Source: JAGLQA01 sp023135565
GTDB lineage: Bacteria; Acidobacteriota; Aminicenantia; UBA2199
Assembly: GCA_030639305.1 (NCBI GenBank)
Contig: DAOWCY010000046.1
Location: 1 to 38,722 of the forward strand
Direction: 5' to 3'
Length of the DNA: 38,722 bases
Shown here: positions 16,093-24,294 of the stretch, one piece after another
Layout: each line of letters starts with the position of its first letter
Position numbering within the stretch: the first letter of the stretch is position 1
The notes under the pieces: model-generated
The model's database searches: none
Told to the model about the DNA's origin: nothing
Seen by the model: the letters and a program-made list of their open reading frames with translations, nothing else
Program-made: the position numbers and the translations under genes

Positions 16093-17073
16093 ATGAACCA
16101 AAAGAAAACTGTTATGAGTGGAGTGAGACCGACAGGACTGCCCCATCTGGGAAACTGGGCCGGCGCTTTCAAAAATTGGGTGGAACTCCAAAAAGATTAT
16201 CGATGTTACTATTCTATTGTCGATTGGCACGCCCTGACAAGCGAATACCAAAACACAAAAAATATTAAGCAGGATATCGGCAGCGTCTTATTAGATATGC
16301 TGGCTGTAGGTATCGACCCGGAAAAAAGCACGGTCTTTTTGCAATCGGAAATAAAAGAGATAGCCGAACTTTTTCTCCTTTTCGGCATGTTTACGCCCTT
16401 AGGCTGGTTGGAAAGGGTACCCACTTTCAAAGAGCAGCAGAAAGAACTAAAAGACAAAGATATAAATACCATCGGCTTCTTAGGCTACCCCCTGCTGCAA
16501 ACCATCGACATTATCATAGTCAAGGCGAATGTGGTCCCCGTGGGCGAAGACCAGGTGTACCACTTAGAATTGGCCAGGGAAATCGTCAGGCGCTTTAACA
16601 ACCTGTACGGCCAATACTTTCCCGAACCCATCGAGCTTTTAACCCCCATTCCCAAACTGCCGGGATTAGACGGCAGGAAGATGAGCAAAAGTTATGACAA
16701 TGCCATCTACCTTTCGGACAGCGCCGAAGCCGTTGAAAAAAAGATCAGGCCCATGGTCACGGACACCAGGAGAAAAAGGCGCACCGATCCCGGTGTGCCG
16801 GACGACTGCCCGGTTTTCGATTTTCATAAAAGTTTCTCTTCCGAAGAAGAGAAAAAAGAGATCGTGGCCGGATGCACCAGCGCCTCCATAGGCTGCATAG
16901 ACTGCAAAAAAATCCTGATAAAGAACATGAACAACGTGCTCGATCCTTTCCGGGAACGCCGCAAAAAATACGAAAATATGAATGCGGCCGATATCCTGGA
17001 ACCCGGCACCCGCAAAGTCAAAGCAGTAGCAAAGCAGACCCTGGAAGAAGTCAGGGAATTGATGAAAATTTAA
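16093..17073 (+). CDS. trpS: Tryptophanyl-tRNA synthetase
   Basis: This enzyme charges tRNA-Trp with tryptophan. The class I signatures are HLGN (18-21, the HIGH motif) and KMSKS (196-200). PVGEDQVYHLELAREI matches the tryptophan/adenylate pocket. The 326-residue length is normal for bacterial TrpRS. An AGAGGAC ribosome site precedes the ATG, 8 bp after the protease stop, so the two are probably cotranscribed. The cysteines in GCTSASIGCIDC near residue 260 are common in bacterial forms. Confidence 0.97.
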   Translation: MNQKKTVMSGVRPTGLPHLGNWAGAFKNWVELQKDYRCYYSIVDWHALTSEYQNTKNIKQDIGSVLLDMLAVGIDPEKSTVFLQSEIKEIAELFLLFGMFTPLGWLERVPTFKEQQKELKDKDINTIGFLGYPLLQTIDIIIVKANVVPVGEDQVYHLELAREIVRRFNNLYGQYFPEPIELLTPIPKLPGLDGRKMSKSYDNAIYLSDSAEAVEKKIRPMVTDTRRKRRTDPGVPDDCPVFDFHKSFSSEEEKKEIVAGCTSASIGCIDCKKILIKNMNNVLDPFRERRKKYENMNAADILEPGTRKVKAVAKQTLEEVRELMKI

Positions 17074-17084
17074 TATATACCCGG

Positions 17085-17114
17085 TTGCTAAAACTGCCGT
17101 ATTCATGGTATAAT
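17085..17114 (+). promoter_or_regulatory. Promoter upstream of scpAB
   Basis: TTGCTA (17085-17090), 18 nt, then a perfect TATAAT (17109-17114). The preceding TTCATGG is identical to that at the Ycf46-like gene. It gives a leader of about 110 nt before scpA, in which no clear regulatory structure was seen. Confidence 0.6.
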
Positions 17115-17229
17115 TTCCTTTAGATAATAATAGGTAACAGTTAAGCTGCCTAACCTGCACAGCAGGTTATAGTCGGATGTTCGTTGTCTTTACCGGCAGC
17201 TCGTTACAATAAATGTGATCATAAGGAAT

Positions 17230-17955
17230 ATGGAACCGGAACTTTATCGAATACAGACTGAATTTTACGAGGGGCCGCTCGATTTGCTGCTTCATCTTAT
17301 TAAAAAAAACAAGATGAATATAATGGATGTGCAAATATCCGATATTACTTCCGAATACCTCTACCACCTGAAACACAGCACCGGCATCAACCCTTCCAGG
17401 GAAGGGGATTTTTTAATGACAGCGTCTACTTTGATCTATATTAAATCAAGGTCGCTGCTGCCCAGGCCTGAAATCCTGGAAGAAGAATCACCGGAAGAGA
17501 AACTAAGGTCCACTTTAATAGAATACGATAAGGTGCAAAAACTTTCCCGCCTGCTGAAAGATTTAGAGGGCAATGAACTGCTGCTGTGGAAGCGGGAAGA
17601 GATATACGAAGACTTTGCCAATACGGAATTTAAACTGGAAGAGATATCTTCTTTTCAACTGGCCGAGATTTTTTTAAACATTATCAAACGTAGAGAGCGG
17701 GAAGAATTCCTTTACATCGAATCGAAGAACTATTCGGTGGAACAAAAAATGGAAGAGCTTATGGGCATACTGGCAGCCGACGGTTATATCAATTTTAACG
17801 ATTATGTGGAAAAGCTCGACTCCATCGAAGAATTCCTGGTCAGTTTTTTTACGCTGTTGGAAATGATCAAGCAGAGGATGGTCTCAGCGATTCAAAAAAG
17901 CTTATTCGATACCATTTCCGTATGGAAACACGATACGGAGACAGCAGTGCAATGA
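17230..17955 (+). CDS. scpA: Segregation and condensation protein A (kleisin)
   Basis: ScpA is the kleisin that links the Smc heads and, with ScpB, forms the chromosome condensation complex. The N terminus YRIQTEFYEGPLDLLLHLI is the family signature, followed by a helical middle and a C-terminal winged-helix region that closes on the Smc head. I choose the ATG at 17230 (TAAGGA just before it), because the family N terminus starts about there. A GTG at 17215 is the alternative. The stop overlaps the scpB start (ATGA). About 241 residues, normal length. Smc itself is not in the window. Confidence 0.94.
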   Translation: MEPELYRIQTEFYEGPLDLLLHLIKKNKMNIMDVQISDITSEYLYHLKHSTGINPSREGDFLMTASTLIYIKSRSLLPRPEILEEESPEEKLRSTLIEYDKVQKLSRLLKDLEGNELLLWKREEIYEDFANTEFKLEEISSFQLAEIFLNIIKRREREEFLYIESKNYSVEQKMEELMGILAADGYINFNDYVEKLDSIEEFLVSFFTLLEMIKQRMVSAIQKSLFDTISVWKHDTETAVQ

Positions 17956-18542
17956 AAGAAGAGAAAGAAGAAACTTTGAACCTCGACACCTTAGATGGAC
18001 AGATCGCTATGATAGAATCGGTGCTCTTCGTATCCAAAGACCCGGTAAAGCCGGAGCAGATCATAAATTTTTTGAATCTCGCCGGAGTGGCGGATTTCGA
18101 GAAAATCATAACGGAGATGGAGGCCCGGTACAGTAAAAGCGACCGCGGCATCATCCTGAAAAGAGCGGGAGGCGGTCTGCAGATCTCGACAAAACCGCTG
18201 ATGCACGCTTTTTTGAAAGATTTTTTTACCAAAAAACTGTCGGCCAAACTTTCTATCCCCTCTTTGGAAACACTCTCCATAGTGGCTTACAAACAGCCTA
18301 TCACCATTGCCGAGATTTCCGACCTGCGCGGCGTGAATTCGGTAGGGCCGGTGAAAAATCTTTTGCAAAAAAAATTGATAAAAATCACCGGCAGGAAAAA
18401 AGTTCCCGGGCTTCCGGCGCTTTACGCTACCACTAATGAATTCTTGCTCTATTTCGGTTTAAACAACCTGTCGGAGCTGCCTTCTTTGGAGGAGTTGACG
18501 GAAATGTTCGAAGAGAAGGAGCAGCCCTCTTTATTCAATTGA
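17952..18542 (+). CDS. scpB: Segregation and condensation protein B
   Basis: ScpB forms a dimer that binds the ScpA linker in the Smc complex. The conserved features are AMIESVLFVSKDPV at the N terminus, two winged-helix domains, and SIPSLETLSIVAYKQPIT followed by EISDLRGVNS, the strongest family signature. Translation from 17952 uses an ATGA overlap with scpA, giving 196 residues. The in-frame ATG at 17922 would lie inside scpA and lacks a ribosome site. Confidence 0.95.
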   Translation: MKEEKEETLNLDTLDGQIAMIESVLFVSKDPVKPEQIINFLNLAGVADFEKIITEMEARYSKSDRGIILKRAGGGLQISTKPLMHAFLKDFFTKKLSAKLSIPSLETLSIVAYKQPITIAEISDLRGVNSVGPVKNLLQKKLIKITGRKKVPGLPALYATTNEFLLYFGLNNLSELPSLEELTEMFEEKEQPSLFN

Positions 18543-18572
18543 ATATGCAGTCATATAAATTAGGAGAAGATA

Positions 18573-19670
18573 ATGATAAATTTAATTAACCCTAACATTC
18601 TCGAGCTAACCCCTTATCAACCGGGTAAACCCGAAGAGGAGATAAAAAGAAAATACAACCTGGAAAAAGTAGTGAAACTGGCTTCCAATGAGAATCCCCT
18701 ACCGCTTCCGCAAAATGTCTGCGATGCGATAGTCCGGGAGATATCGTTGTTTAATAGATACCCCGATTCAGATAGCTACTATTTAAAGGAAAAAATAGCC
18801 GCTTATAACGGCATCGAAAGGGACAATGTCCTGGTGGGCGCCGGGTCGGTGGAAATCATCCGCATGATAAGCAGATGTTTTCTTAAACCCGGGGAAACGG
18901 TGCTTTCCTCGGAAAAAAGCTTCCTGATGTACCGGGGAGCGGCTGTAGAGCAGGGCGGCAAAGAGGCTTTCGTGGAAGCGAAGATGGATGAAGCCTTTAG
19001 ATTTGATCTCGATAATCTTTCCCGCCTGATAGATGATAAGACGAAAATTATTTTTATAGCCAACCCCAATAATCCTACCGGAACGACTTTAAACAGGCAG
19101 CCGGTTTATGATTTTATCGACAGCGTCCCCGAAGATAAAATAATAGTGCTGGACAATGCTTATCATGAATTCGTGAGCAATTTAGATGATTACCCCGACG
19201 GTATAGAGCTGGCGATGAAACGAAAGAACATCATCGTACTGCGCACTTTTTCCAAGATATACTCACTGGCTGCTTTAAGGGTCGGTTATGCCATTGCCCA
19301 CCCGGAGACGATTTCTTATTTAGGGCGGGTGAAGGGACCTTTTAATGTCACCAGGGCAGCCCAGGCCGCGGCCATTGCTTCCCTGGAAAATGACGATTTT
19401 AAAAACAAATCCTTAGAGTTGAATGCAAAAAACAGGGAAAAATTATTCACTCAACTGCAAAATCTCGGTCTCAAGGTAGTGCCTTCTGAGACCAATTTCC
19501 TTCTTTTTTTCCCCGGAACCGACCCTGCTGAATTGAATGAGAAGCTGCTGCAGCAGGGAGTGATTATCAGGCCCATGCGGGCTTTTGGTGTGCCCGACGG
19601 CATGAGGGTATCGGTAGGTTCGGAAGAGGACAACGATTATTTTGTGTCCCGGTTAGAAAAGCTCCTATAA
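18573..19670 (+). CDS. hisC: Histidinol-phosphate aminotransferase
   Basis: This PLP-dependent class I/II aminotransferase converts imidazole-acetol phosphate and glutamate to histidinol phosphate. Seen here: the N-terminal KLASNENPLP, the NPNNPTGT segment, DNAYHEF, the PLP lysine K228 in RTFSKIYSLAALRVGY, and the C-terminal VIIRPMRAFG...MRVSVGSEEDN. Length 365, normal. AGGAGA lies before the ATG and the gap to scpB is 30 bp, so it may be the end of the trpS-scpAB transcription unit. No other his gene is nearby, so specificity for aromatic amino acids cannot be excluded. Confidence 0.93.
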   Translation: MINLINPNILELTPYQPGKPEEEIKRKYNLEKVVKLASNENPLPLPQNVCDAIVREISLFNRYPDSDSYYLKEKIAAYNGIERDNVLVGAGSVEIIRMISRCFLKPGETVLSSEKSFLMYRGAAVEQGGKEAFVEAKMDEAFRFDLDNLSRLIDDKTKIIFIANPNNPTGTTLNRQPVYDFIDSVPEDKIIVLDNAYHEFVSNLDDYPDGIELAMKRKNIIVLRTFSKIYSLAALRVGYAIAHPETISYLGRVKGPFNVTRAAQAAAIASLENDDFKNKSLELNAKNREKLFTQLQNLGLKVVPSETNFLLFFPGTDPAELNEKLLQQGVIIRPMRAFGVPDGMRVSVGSEEDNDYFVSRLEKLL

Positions 19671-19732
19671 GGGACCGTATATCAAATCATGACAGTCGGT
19701 CACTTGTACGCCCCGTTGCGCGGCAGGGGCAG

Positions 19733-19909
19733 CGGGTGAGCGCTTTTGATTCTAAATCATAAGAAGTTTTGATTAAACTTTTTCAAAAGCCCCACTGCGT
19801 GGGGTGCCTATAAGCGGCTTCGCCGCAGGGAACGCTTTTGATTCTAAATCATAAGAAGTTTTGATTAAACTTTTTCAAAAGTTTAGCCCCCGGCAGGGCC
19901 GCCGGAGGC
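19733..19909 (-). repeat. Mosaic intergenic repeat, copy 4 with internal 49-bp duplication
   Basis: A 49-bp segment (19741-19789) recurs perfectly at 19833-19881. Between the copies are GCCCCACTGCGTGGGG and the CTATAAGCGGCTTCGCCGCAG hairpin. The second copy continues into the GC-rich core ending GCCGCCGGAGGC. Nothing encodes protein here. The rest of the 571-bp gap after hisC holds an AATGTTC/GAACATT stem (19979-19999) preceded by two TTACACAAT motifs. Confidence 0.85.
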
Positions 19910-20133
19910 AGAATTGATAAAAAACCCCGTGGCCCAACGCTCTCTCTACGTTACACAATTGTTCTCTTTGCATTACACAATGTTCCTTTTAAGAACATTC
20001 TTACTTGCTATCCCGGTGTCTTTTTCCTATCTGCCTGACAACATGCTCTTGCCGTAGCAGAGCGGTTATCGACCGCAGCCCATAAGTAGTACCGGTAGTA
20101 ATGGAAAGTCAGGGATTTTGAAAATTTTGTTAC

Positions 20134-20162
20134 TTGATTTTTTTCTTTACTTGTGATATGTT
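20134..20162 (+). promoter_or_regulatory. Candidate promoter of the DUF4258/YgiT operon
   Basis: TTGATT (20134-20139), 17 nt, TATGTT (20157-20162). A better-looking pair, TTGAAA (20211-20216), 17 nt, TATAAT (20234-20239), ends only 2 nt before the assigned ATG. It would start transcription inside the gene, so it is not preferred. Confidence 0.35.
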
Positions 20163-20241
20163 ATGATTTCATCGGGTCAAACCGGTAAAGGTTCGTTCAC
20201 GAAGCGGAAATTGAAAAAGGAAAAGGATGAATATATAATCA

Positions 20242-20550
20242 ATGATTTCAATAGAGTTAATCAGGGATTTCATAAACAACGAGAAGTACCAGTACTTCAG
20301 CCACGCTATTACTGAGGCTAAAAAAGACGGGGTCGAACCGGAAGATATGGTTTACGTGTTATTAACCGGTAAAATTATCGAAAGGTACCCGGAACGCTAT
20401 AGAGTTTTGATTTATGGTGAAATGTTGAATAAGGTGCCACTGCATGTGGTTTGTGATTATTCAGATGAAGACCTGATTTATATAACAACGGTTTATATTC
20501 CCTCGCGGGATGAATGGACCCATAATTATCAGCATAGAAAGAGGAGATAA
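20242..20550 (+). CDS. DUF4258 domain protein, probable toxin-like partner
   Basis: The 102-residue protein fits the DUF4258 family. FSHAITEAKKDGVEPEDMV is the conserved first helix with histidine. IIERYPERYRVLIYG and PLHVVCDYSDEDLIYITTVYIP follow, like the strands of small RelE/BrnT-type folds. Such proteins are frequently followed by a YgiT-type zinc-finger protein and regarded as putative toxin-antitoxin pairs, though activity is rarely shown. The next gene starts 3 bp after its stop. The protein ends in DEWTHNYQHRKRR, a basic tail that could contact RNA. Ribosome-site candidates AAAGG/AAAAGGA lie 15-25 nt upstream, rather far. Confidence 0.85.
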   Translation: MISIELIRDFINNEKYQYFSHAITEAKKDGVEPEDMVYVLLTGKIIERYPERYRVLIYGEMLNKVPLHVVCDYSDEDLIYITTVYIPSRDEWTHNYQHRKRR

Positions 20551-20553
20551 AAA

Positions 20554-20820
20554 ATGCCGAAGATAAGAAAGTGCCCGGAATGTAAAGGGATAATAAAGCC
20601 GGGGCAGACAGAGCTCAATTATGAACTCGAACAAATTGATGTATCGATAAGAAATGTCCCGGCAAGTGTTTGCTCCCAGTGCGGGCACGCATTTATTGAT
20701 GGGCATATAGCTGAAGATGTAAACCGCCTGGTCAACAGGGTAGCAGAAGACATCAATAGTTTTAGCAAAACCCACCCCCAAATGGGTGAACGACACCGCG
20801 AAGTCGCCATCGCGATATAG
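20554..20820 (+). CDS. YgiT-type zinc-finger protein, probable antitoxin-like partner
   Basis: The 88 residues contain CPEC (7-10) and CSQC (40-43), the zinc site of YgiT/MqsA N-terminal domains. YELEQIDVSIRNVPASVCSQ matches the family strand pattern. Unlike MqsA it lacks a C-terminal helix-turn-helix, so it may neutralise the partner without repressing DNA itself. AGAGGAGA precedes the ATG and the operon is tight, giving coupled synthesis with DUF4258. Confidence 0.87.
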   Translation: MPKIRKCPECKGIIKPGQTELNYELEQIDVSIRNVPASVCSQCGHAFIDGHIAEDVNRLVNRVAEDINSFSKTHPQMGERHREVAIAI

Positions 20821-20859
20821 AAAAAACAAGCTGTTTTTATTTCCTGTTCACATTACCAC

Positions 20860-20888
20860 TTGACAATTGCCGGGGGATAATTTAATAT
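20860..20888 (+). promoter_or_regulatory. Candidate leaderless promoter of the AAA/PD-(D/E)XK gene
   Basis: A perfect TTGACA (20860-20865) is followed after 17 nt by TAATAT (20883-20888), ending 6 nt before the ATG at 20895. Transcription would start at about the A of the start codon. No Shine-Dalgarno lies within 15 nt of the ATG. Confidence 0.55.
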
Positions 20889-20894
20889 AAATCC

Positions 20895-22700
20895 ATGATA
20901 GACGTTAACGGCAAATCACTGAAAGCAATCCCCTATGGAGTGGGCAGCTATGACACCATAAAAGAAAAAAACTACTACTATATAGATAAAACCCATTACC
21001 TACATGAAATCGAAAATGCAGGCAGATACCTCTTCTTCATCAGACCGCGGCGCTTCGGAAAAACCCTGTTCCTTTCGCTTATGGAATCCTATTACGACAT
21101 CAATAATAAAAAACGCTTCGAGGAATTTTTTAAAGGAACAGCCATTTTTGAAAATCCCACTCCCGAAAAAAACGCCTATTTGATCTTGAAATTCGATTTT
21201 TCAAAGGTTGCCTCCTCGATAGACCGGGTCGAAGAGTCCTTCTATTACCATGTCAAAAACGAAATCCTGCTTTTCCTCTCCAGGTACAAACGGCTCTTAG
21301 GCAAAGAAAAAGAAACTATGAATAGGGAATTGGACAATAGGAAAAACCCATCGGATATTTTAGACTATCTCCTTACCCTGTGCCGCATTGCCAGCCGGAA
21401 AATATATCTTATCATCGACGAATATGACAACTTTGCCAACACCATTCTATCCACTGCCGGGGTGGATGATTATGAAAACATTACTCACGGGGAAGGTTTT
21501 TTCAGGGATTTTCTCCGGGTCATCAAAGCTGAAACCTCCGGGGCAGACGCCCCTATTTCGCGGCTTTTTATGACCGGGGTATCGCCCATCACACTGGACG
21601 ACGTCACCTCCGGTTTTAATATCGGCATCAATATTTCCTTAGATGGAACTTTTAATGAAATGATGGGATTCCGCCGCCGGGAAACCGGCGACATGATCGA
21701 ATATTACAGGAAGGCCGGAAAAATCCACCATGAAACCGGCTATCTCCTCGATGTAATGAGTCGATGGTACAACCATTACCGCTTTGCCGCGGAATCGAAA
21801 AACAAAGTATTTAATCCCACCCAGGTGCTCCATTTTCTCAATGAGTACATGAAGAATCACAAGATACCCGACGACCTGATCGACCGCAATGTGAGGATCG
21901 ATTATAATAAATTAAAATACCTGATTATGGTGGATAGAAAAGGATCTAAAAAACCGAACGGGAATTTTTCAAAGTTAAAGGCAGTCATCGAAGACCGCTT
22001 CCTATTGTCTAAAATAAAAAAGGGTTTCCCTGTTAAGCAATTAGAAAACCCGGAGAACTTCATATCGCTTTTGTTTTATTTCGGGCTGTTAACCATAGAC
22101 AGTGTGGAAAAAGACGGCAGGTTAAAATTAACCATCCCCAATGAAACGGTAAAAAAATTATTCTATGAATATATTGCCGAAGTATATACGGAAACCGGGA
22201 CATTCAGTTTAGATTTGGACAATTATGCGGAGATGATGCACCAAATGGCATACCATGGGAAATGGAAACCATTGTTCGATTACATTGCTGAAAGAATGGC
22301 AGCCAGTATGAGCCTGAGAGATTTGATCAGCGGGGAAAAAGCGATCCAGGCGTTCCTGCATGTGTACTTAGGACTGAGTGATCTTTACCTAATCCATCCT
22401 GAACAAGAGTTAAACAAAGGGTACGCTGATCTTGTTATGGAACCTTTTATTCAAAAATACGCAGGGGTAAAATACGCTTACCTGATAGAAATCAAGTATA
22501 TAAAGAAGAAAGAACTGGAAAAGACGAAGTCCGGCGGTGGCACAGACAGCAAATTGCAGGAACTGGTCAAAAAAGCCCGGGAGCAGTTAAGGCAGTACAG
22601 TTTGGATGAGAGGTTGAAGAAACGCACCAGCAAAGCCAACCTGATCAAATTGGTATTGGTGTTTGCCGGGCAGCAATTGGTTCATATCGGGGAAGCCTGA
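20895..22700 (+). CDS. AAA-ATPase-like protein with C-terminal PD-(D/E)XK nuclease-like domain
   Basis: This belongs to the AAA-ATPase_like/DUF1703 family, abundant in gut and sediment anaerobes; function unknown. The N terminus has the family start IPYGVGSYDTI and YYYIDKTHYL, then Walker A RPRRFGKT (50-57) and Walker B IYLIIDEYD (about 170-178). A helical middle follows. The last 150 residues contain YAYLIEIKYIKK, the E-x-K half of a PD-(D/E)XK core, with an upstream aspartate (GYADLVME). At 601 residues it is complete. It stands alone and probably has a leaderless mRNA. Many genomes hold multiple copies with variable C-terminal parts, suggesting selfish or defence roles, but this is inference. 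Confidence 0.9.
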   Translation: MIDVNGKSLKAIPYGVGSYDTIKEKNYYYIDKTHYLHEIENAGRYLFFIRPRRFGKTLFLSLMESYYDINNKKRFEEFFKGTAIFENPTPEKNAYLILKFDFSKVASSIDRVEESFYYHVKNEILLFLSRYKRLLGKEKETMNRELDNRKNPSDILDYLLTLCRIASRKIYLIIDEYDNFANTILSTAGVDDYENITHGEGFFRDFLRVIKAETSGADAPISRLFMTGVSPITLDDVTSGFNIGINISLDGTFNEMMGFRRRETGDMIEYYRKAGKIHHETGYLLDVMSRWYNHYRFAAESKNKVFNPTQVLHFLNEYMKNHKIPDDLIDRNVRIDYNKLKYLIMVDRKGSKKPNGNFSKLKAVIEDRFLLSKIKKGFPVKQLENPENFISLLFYFGLLTIDSVEKDGRLKLTIPNETVKKLFYEYIAEVYTETGTFSLDLDNYAEMMHQMAYHGKWKPLFDYIAERMAASMSLRDLISGEKAIQAFLHVYLGLSDLYLIHPEQELNKGYADLVMEPFIQKYAGVKYAYLIEIKYIKKKELEKTKSGGGTDSKLQELVKKAREQLRQYSLDERLKKRTSKANLIKLVLVFAGQQLVHIGEA

Positions 22701-22819
22701 AGCGAGCATTAGCCCGGAAAGCTTTTAGTCGTAGTTAGAGAGGACAGCGAAAAGTTTAAACCGCCAATCGGCTTACTGATGGAAAAAAGAAGAAGCACTC
22801 TAATCTTCGATTTCTAAAT

Positions 22820-23965
22820 CTAAAAGATTTTTTGATAATTTACCCTTATATATTTGTGAGGGAACTCAGTAATCGCTAATTCCGTCCGATCACACTTTAA
22901 CCGATATTCAAAATTTTTTTCGCAAAGGATATAATTCTCACTTTTTTTATTTTCTCTAAGTCTTATCGAAAAATTGAACAAAGGAGAAGGAGAATCATTT
23001 TGTCTATAAGTAGTAACTAAAACCGTTTGCTCACATTTATTCTTCGGTAATTCAAAACACTCGTATTTATCTTCTTTATCCGGCAATAAATCATTCAAAT
23101 CTCCTAATGTATCTAAAGGAAGCAGTTTTCCTAAAGGCGCCAAGAGGAATGTGAAATTACAGTTTTCGAACAAATTCTTTTTAAAATCCATATGCCCTGG
23201 ACCTCGGGCACAGATCGCTATACGTCTAAGCCCTTTTCTTAAAAGGAACCAATTGGCTGTTAAAACACAGACATTTTTAATATTTTTTCCGGATTTTTCT
23301 TGTGACGCCCACATTGCATTCAGGAATTTTTGAGTTGAAGTGCCTGTTGTTGCCCTATATTTGTTTAGAGGTTGACCGGGAATTAAACTAAAATCTCTTT
23401 CATTCAAATTGAATTCATCCTGGTTTGGGGCTTTATGTATTTCGTCTATGCCTGCAAGATTATTCGTATATATATGGAAATTATGCCCCTTCATTTCCTG
23501 TACGTTCAGGTTAAGCAATAGAGGAAAAATAGGGGTAATGGTCGTACCTGAGTCAAAAAATAGATTAAGCTCATTAACGCTTGAATCCTGGTTAAATTTT
23601 TTCTCAACCAGTTCCTGTAGAACTTGGTTTACAAAAGTATGTGCAATCTCTTTTTTTTCTATCGTAAAATGCTGCTGCCTTTTGAAAAATTGATTCTGAT
23701 TGAAAGTGAATCCAAACTCTGAGCGTAGAATAAAATTAACTTGTTTAAACTTTGCATCGAGAAGTCGCTTTTGGTTGAATAATATAGCTCCAAGCAATAT
23801 AACCACAAAAAATCCCAGTGCAAAAACCACGAACATTATAGGTTCTATAGATGAAAATATGATACTTATAAAGTATGTGAGGATAATAGAAAGAAAGGTA
23901 GTAATAATTCCGATAAGAAGTTCACCTTTATACTTTTTTATTAACCTGCTTCCTCGATCATACAT
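22820..23965 (-). CDS. Two-TM membrane protein with DeoR-sensor-like domain, unknown function
   Basis: I do not recognise a named family for the whole 381-residue protein. Two hydrophobic helices (about 15-38 and 42-64) anchor it, and the remainder is probably cytoplasmic. Residues 133-175 read ELNLFFDSGTTITPIFPLLL...HNFHIYTNNLAGIDEI. This resembles the start of the DeoR C-terminal sugar-phosphate sensor (ISOCOT fold), where D-GTT binds phosphate and a TN-L motif follows. Later segments GTSTQKFLNAMW and RRIAICARG fit further strands. If correct, a DeoR-like sensor has been moved from a DNA-binding protein to a membrane anchor. AAGGAGGT lies 4 nt before the ATG. Confidence 0.8.
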   Translation of the reverse strand: MYDRGSRLIKKYKGELLIGIITTFLSIILTYFISIIFSSIEPIMFVVFALGFFVVILLGAILFNQKRLLDAKFKQVNFILRSEFGFTFNQNQFFKRQQHFTIEKKEIAHTFVNQVLQELVEKKFNQDSSVNELNLFFDSGTTITPIFPLLLNLNVQEMKGHNFHIYTNNLAGIDEIHKAPNQDEFNLNERDFSLIPGQPLNKYRATTGTSTQKFLNAMWASQEKSGKNIKNVCVLTANWFLLRKGLRRIAICARGPGHMDFKKNLFENCNFTFLLAPLGKLLPLDTLGDLNDLLPDKEDKYECFELPKNKCEQTVLVTTYRQNDSPSPLFNFSIRLRENKKSENYILCEKNFEYRLKCDRTELAITEFPHKYIRVNYQKIF

Positions 23966-24087
23966 GTTTACCTCCTTTTTATAATATTCGACTTTATCGA
24001 CGCAATAATCAACATGTTTGACATATATCTAATCCCCACTATTAGGTGGGACGTTTCTTGAGCAGAAATTAAAAAAAACGCTCATAC

Positions 24088-24116
24088 ATTATATCATAAT
24101 TTGAAATTTTCTTCAA
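24088..24116 (-). promoter_or_regulatory. Promoter of the two-TM sensor-like gene
   Basis: On the minus strand TTGAAG (24116-24111) is followed by 17 nt and a perfect TATAAT (24093-24088). The leader of about 115 nt contains a small CCCAC/GTGGG hairpin around 24033-24050. Confidence 0.65.
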
Positions 24117-24206
24117 CCAAAACCCGGAAATTCCCAGCAATTAAATCCAGAAATCCGGGGGATAAATCTTGTATTCATTGATTCTTGCTAAACAGATGCG
24201 CAAATC

Positions 24207-24264
24207 AAAAAATAACCCGGAACACTTTTAACAAGAACGACACCGGGTAAAAGATGCCGTTCTT
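24207..24264 (-). terminator. Candidate terminator after the AGCS symporter gene
   Basis: On the minus strand ACCCGG (24248-24243) can pair with CCGGGT (24220-24215), followed by TATTTTTT. An overlapping AAGAACG/CGTTCTT pairing (24264-24258 with 24239-24233) could compete with it. The loop is long, so the call is tentative. Confidence 0.35.
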
Positions 24265-24294
24265 CTTACTCCCAAACACATATCGCTAGCAGTC

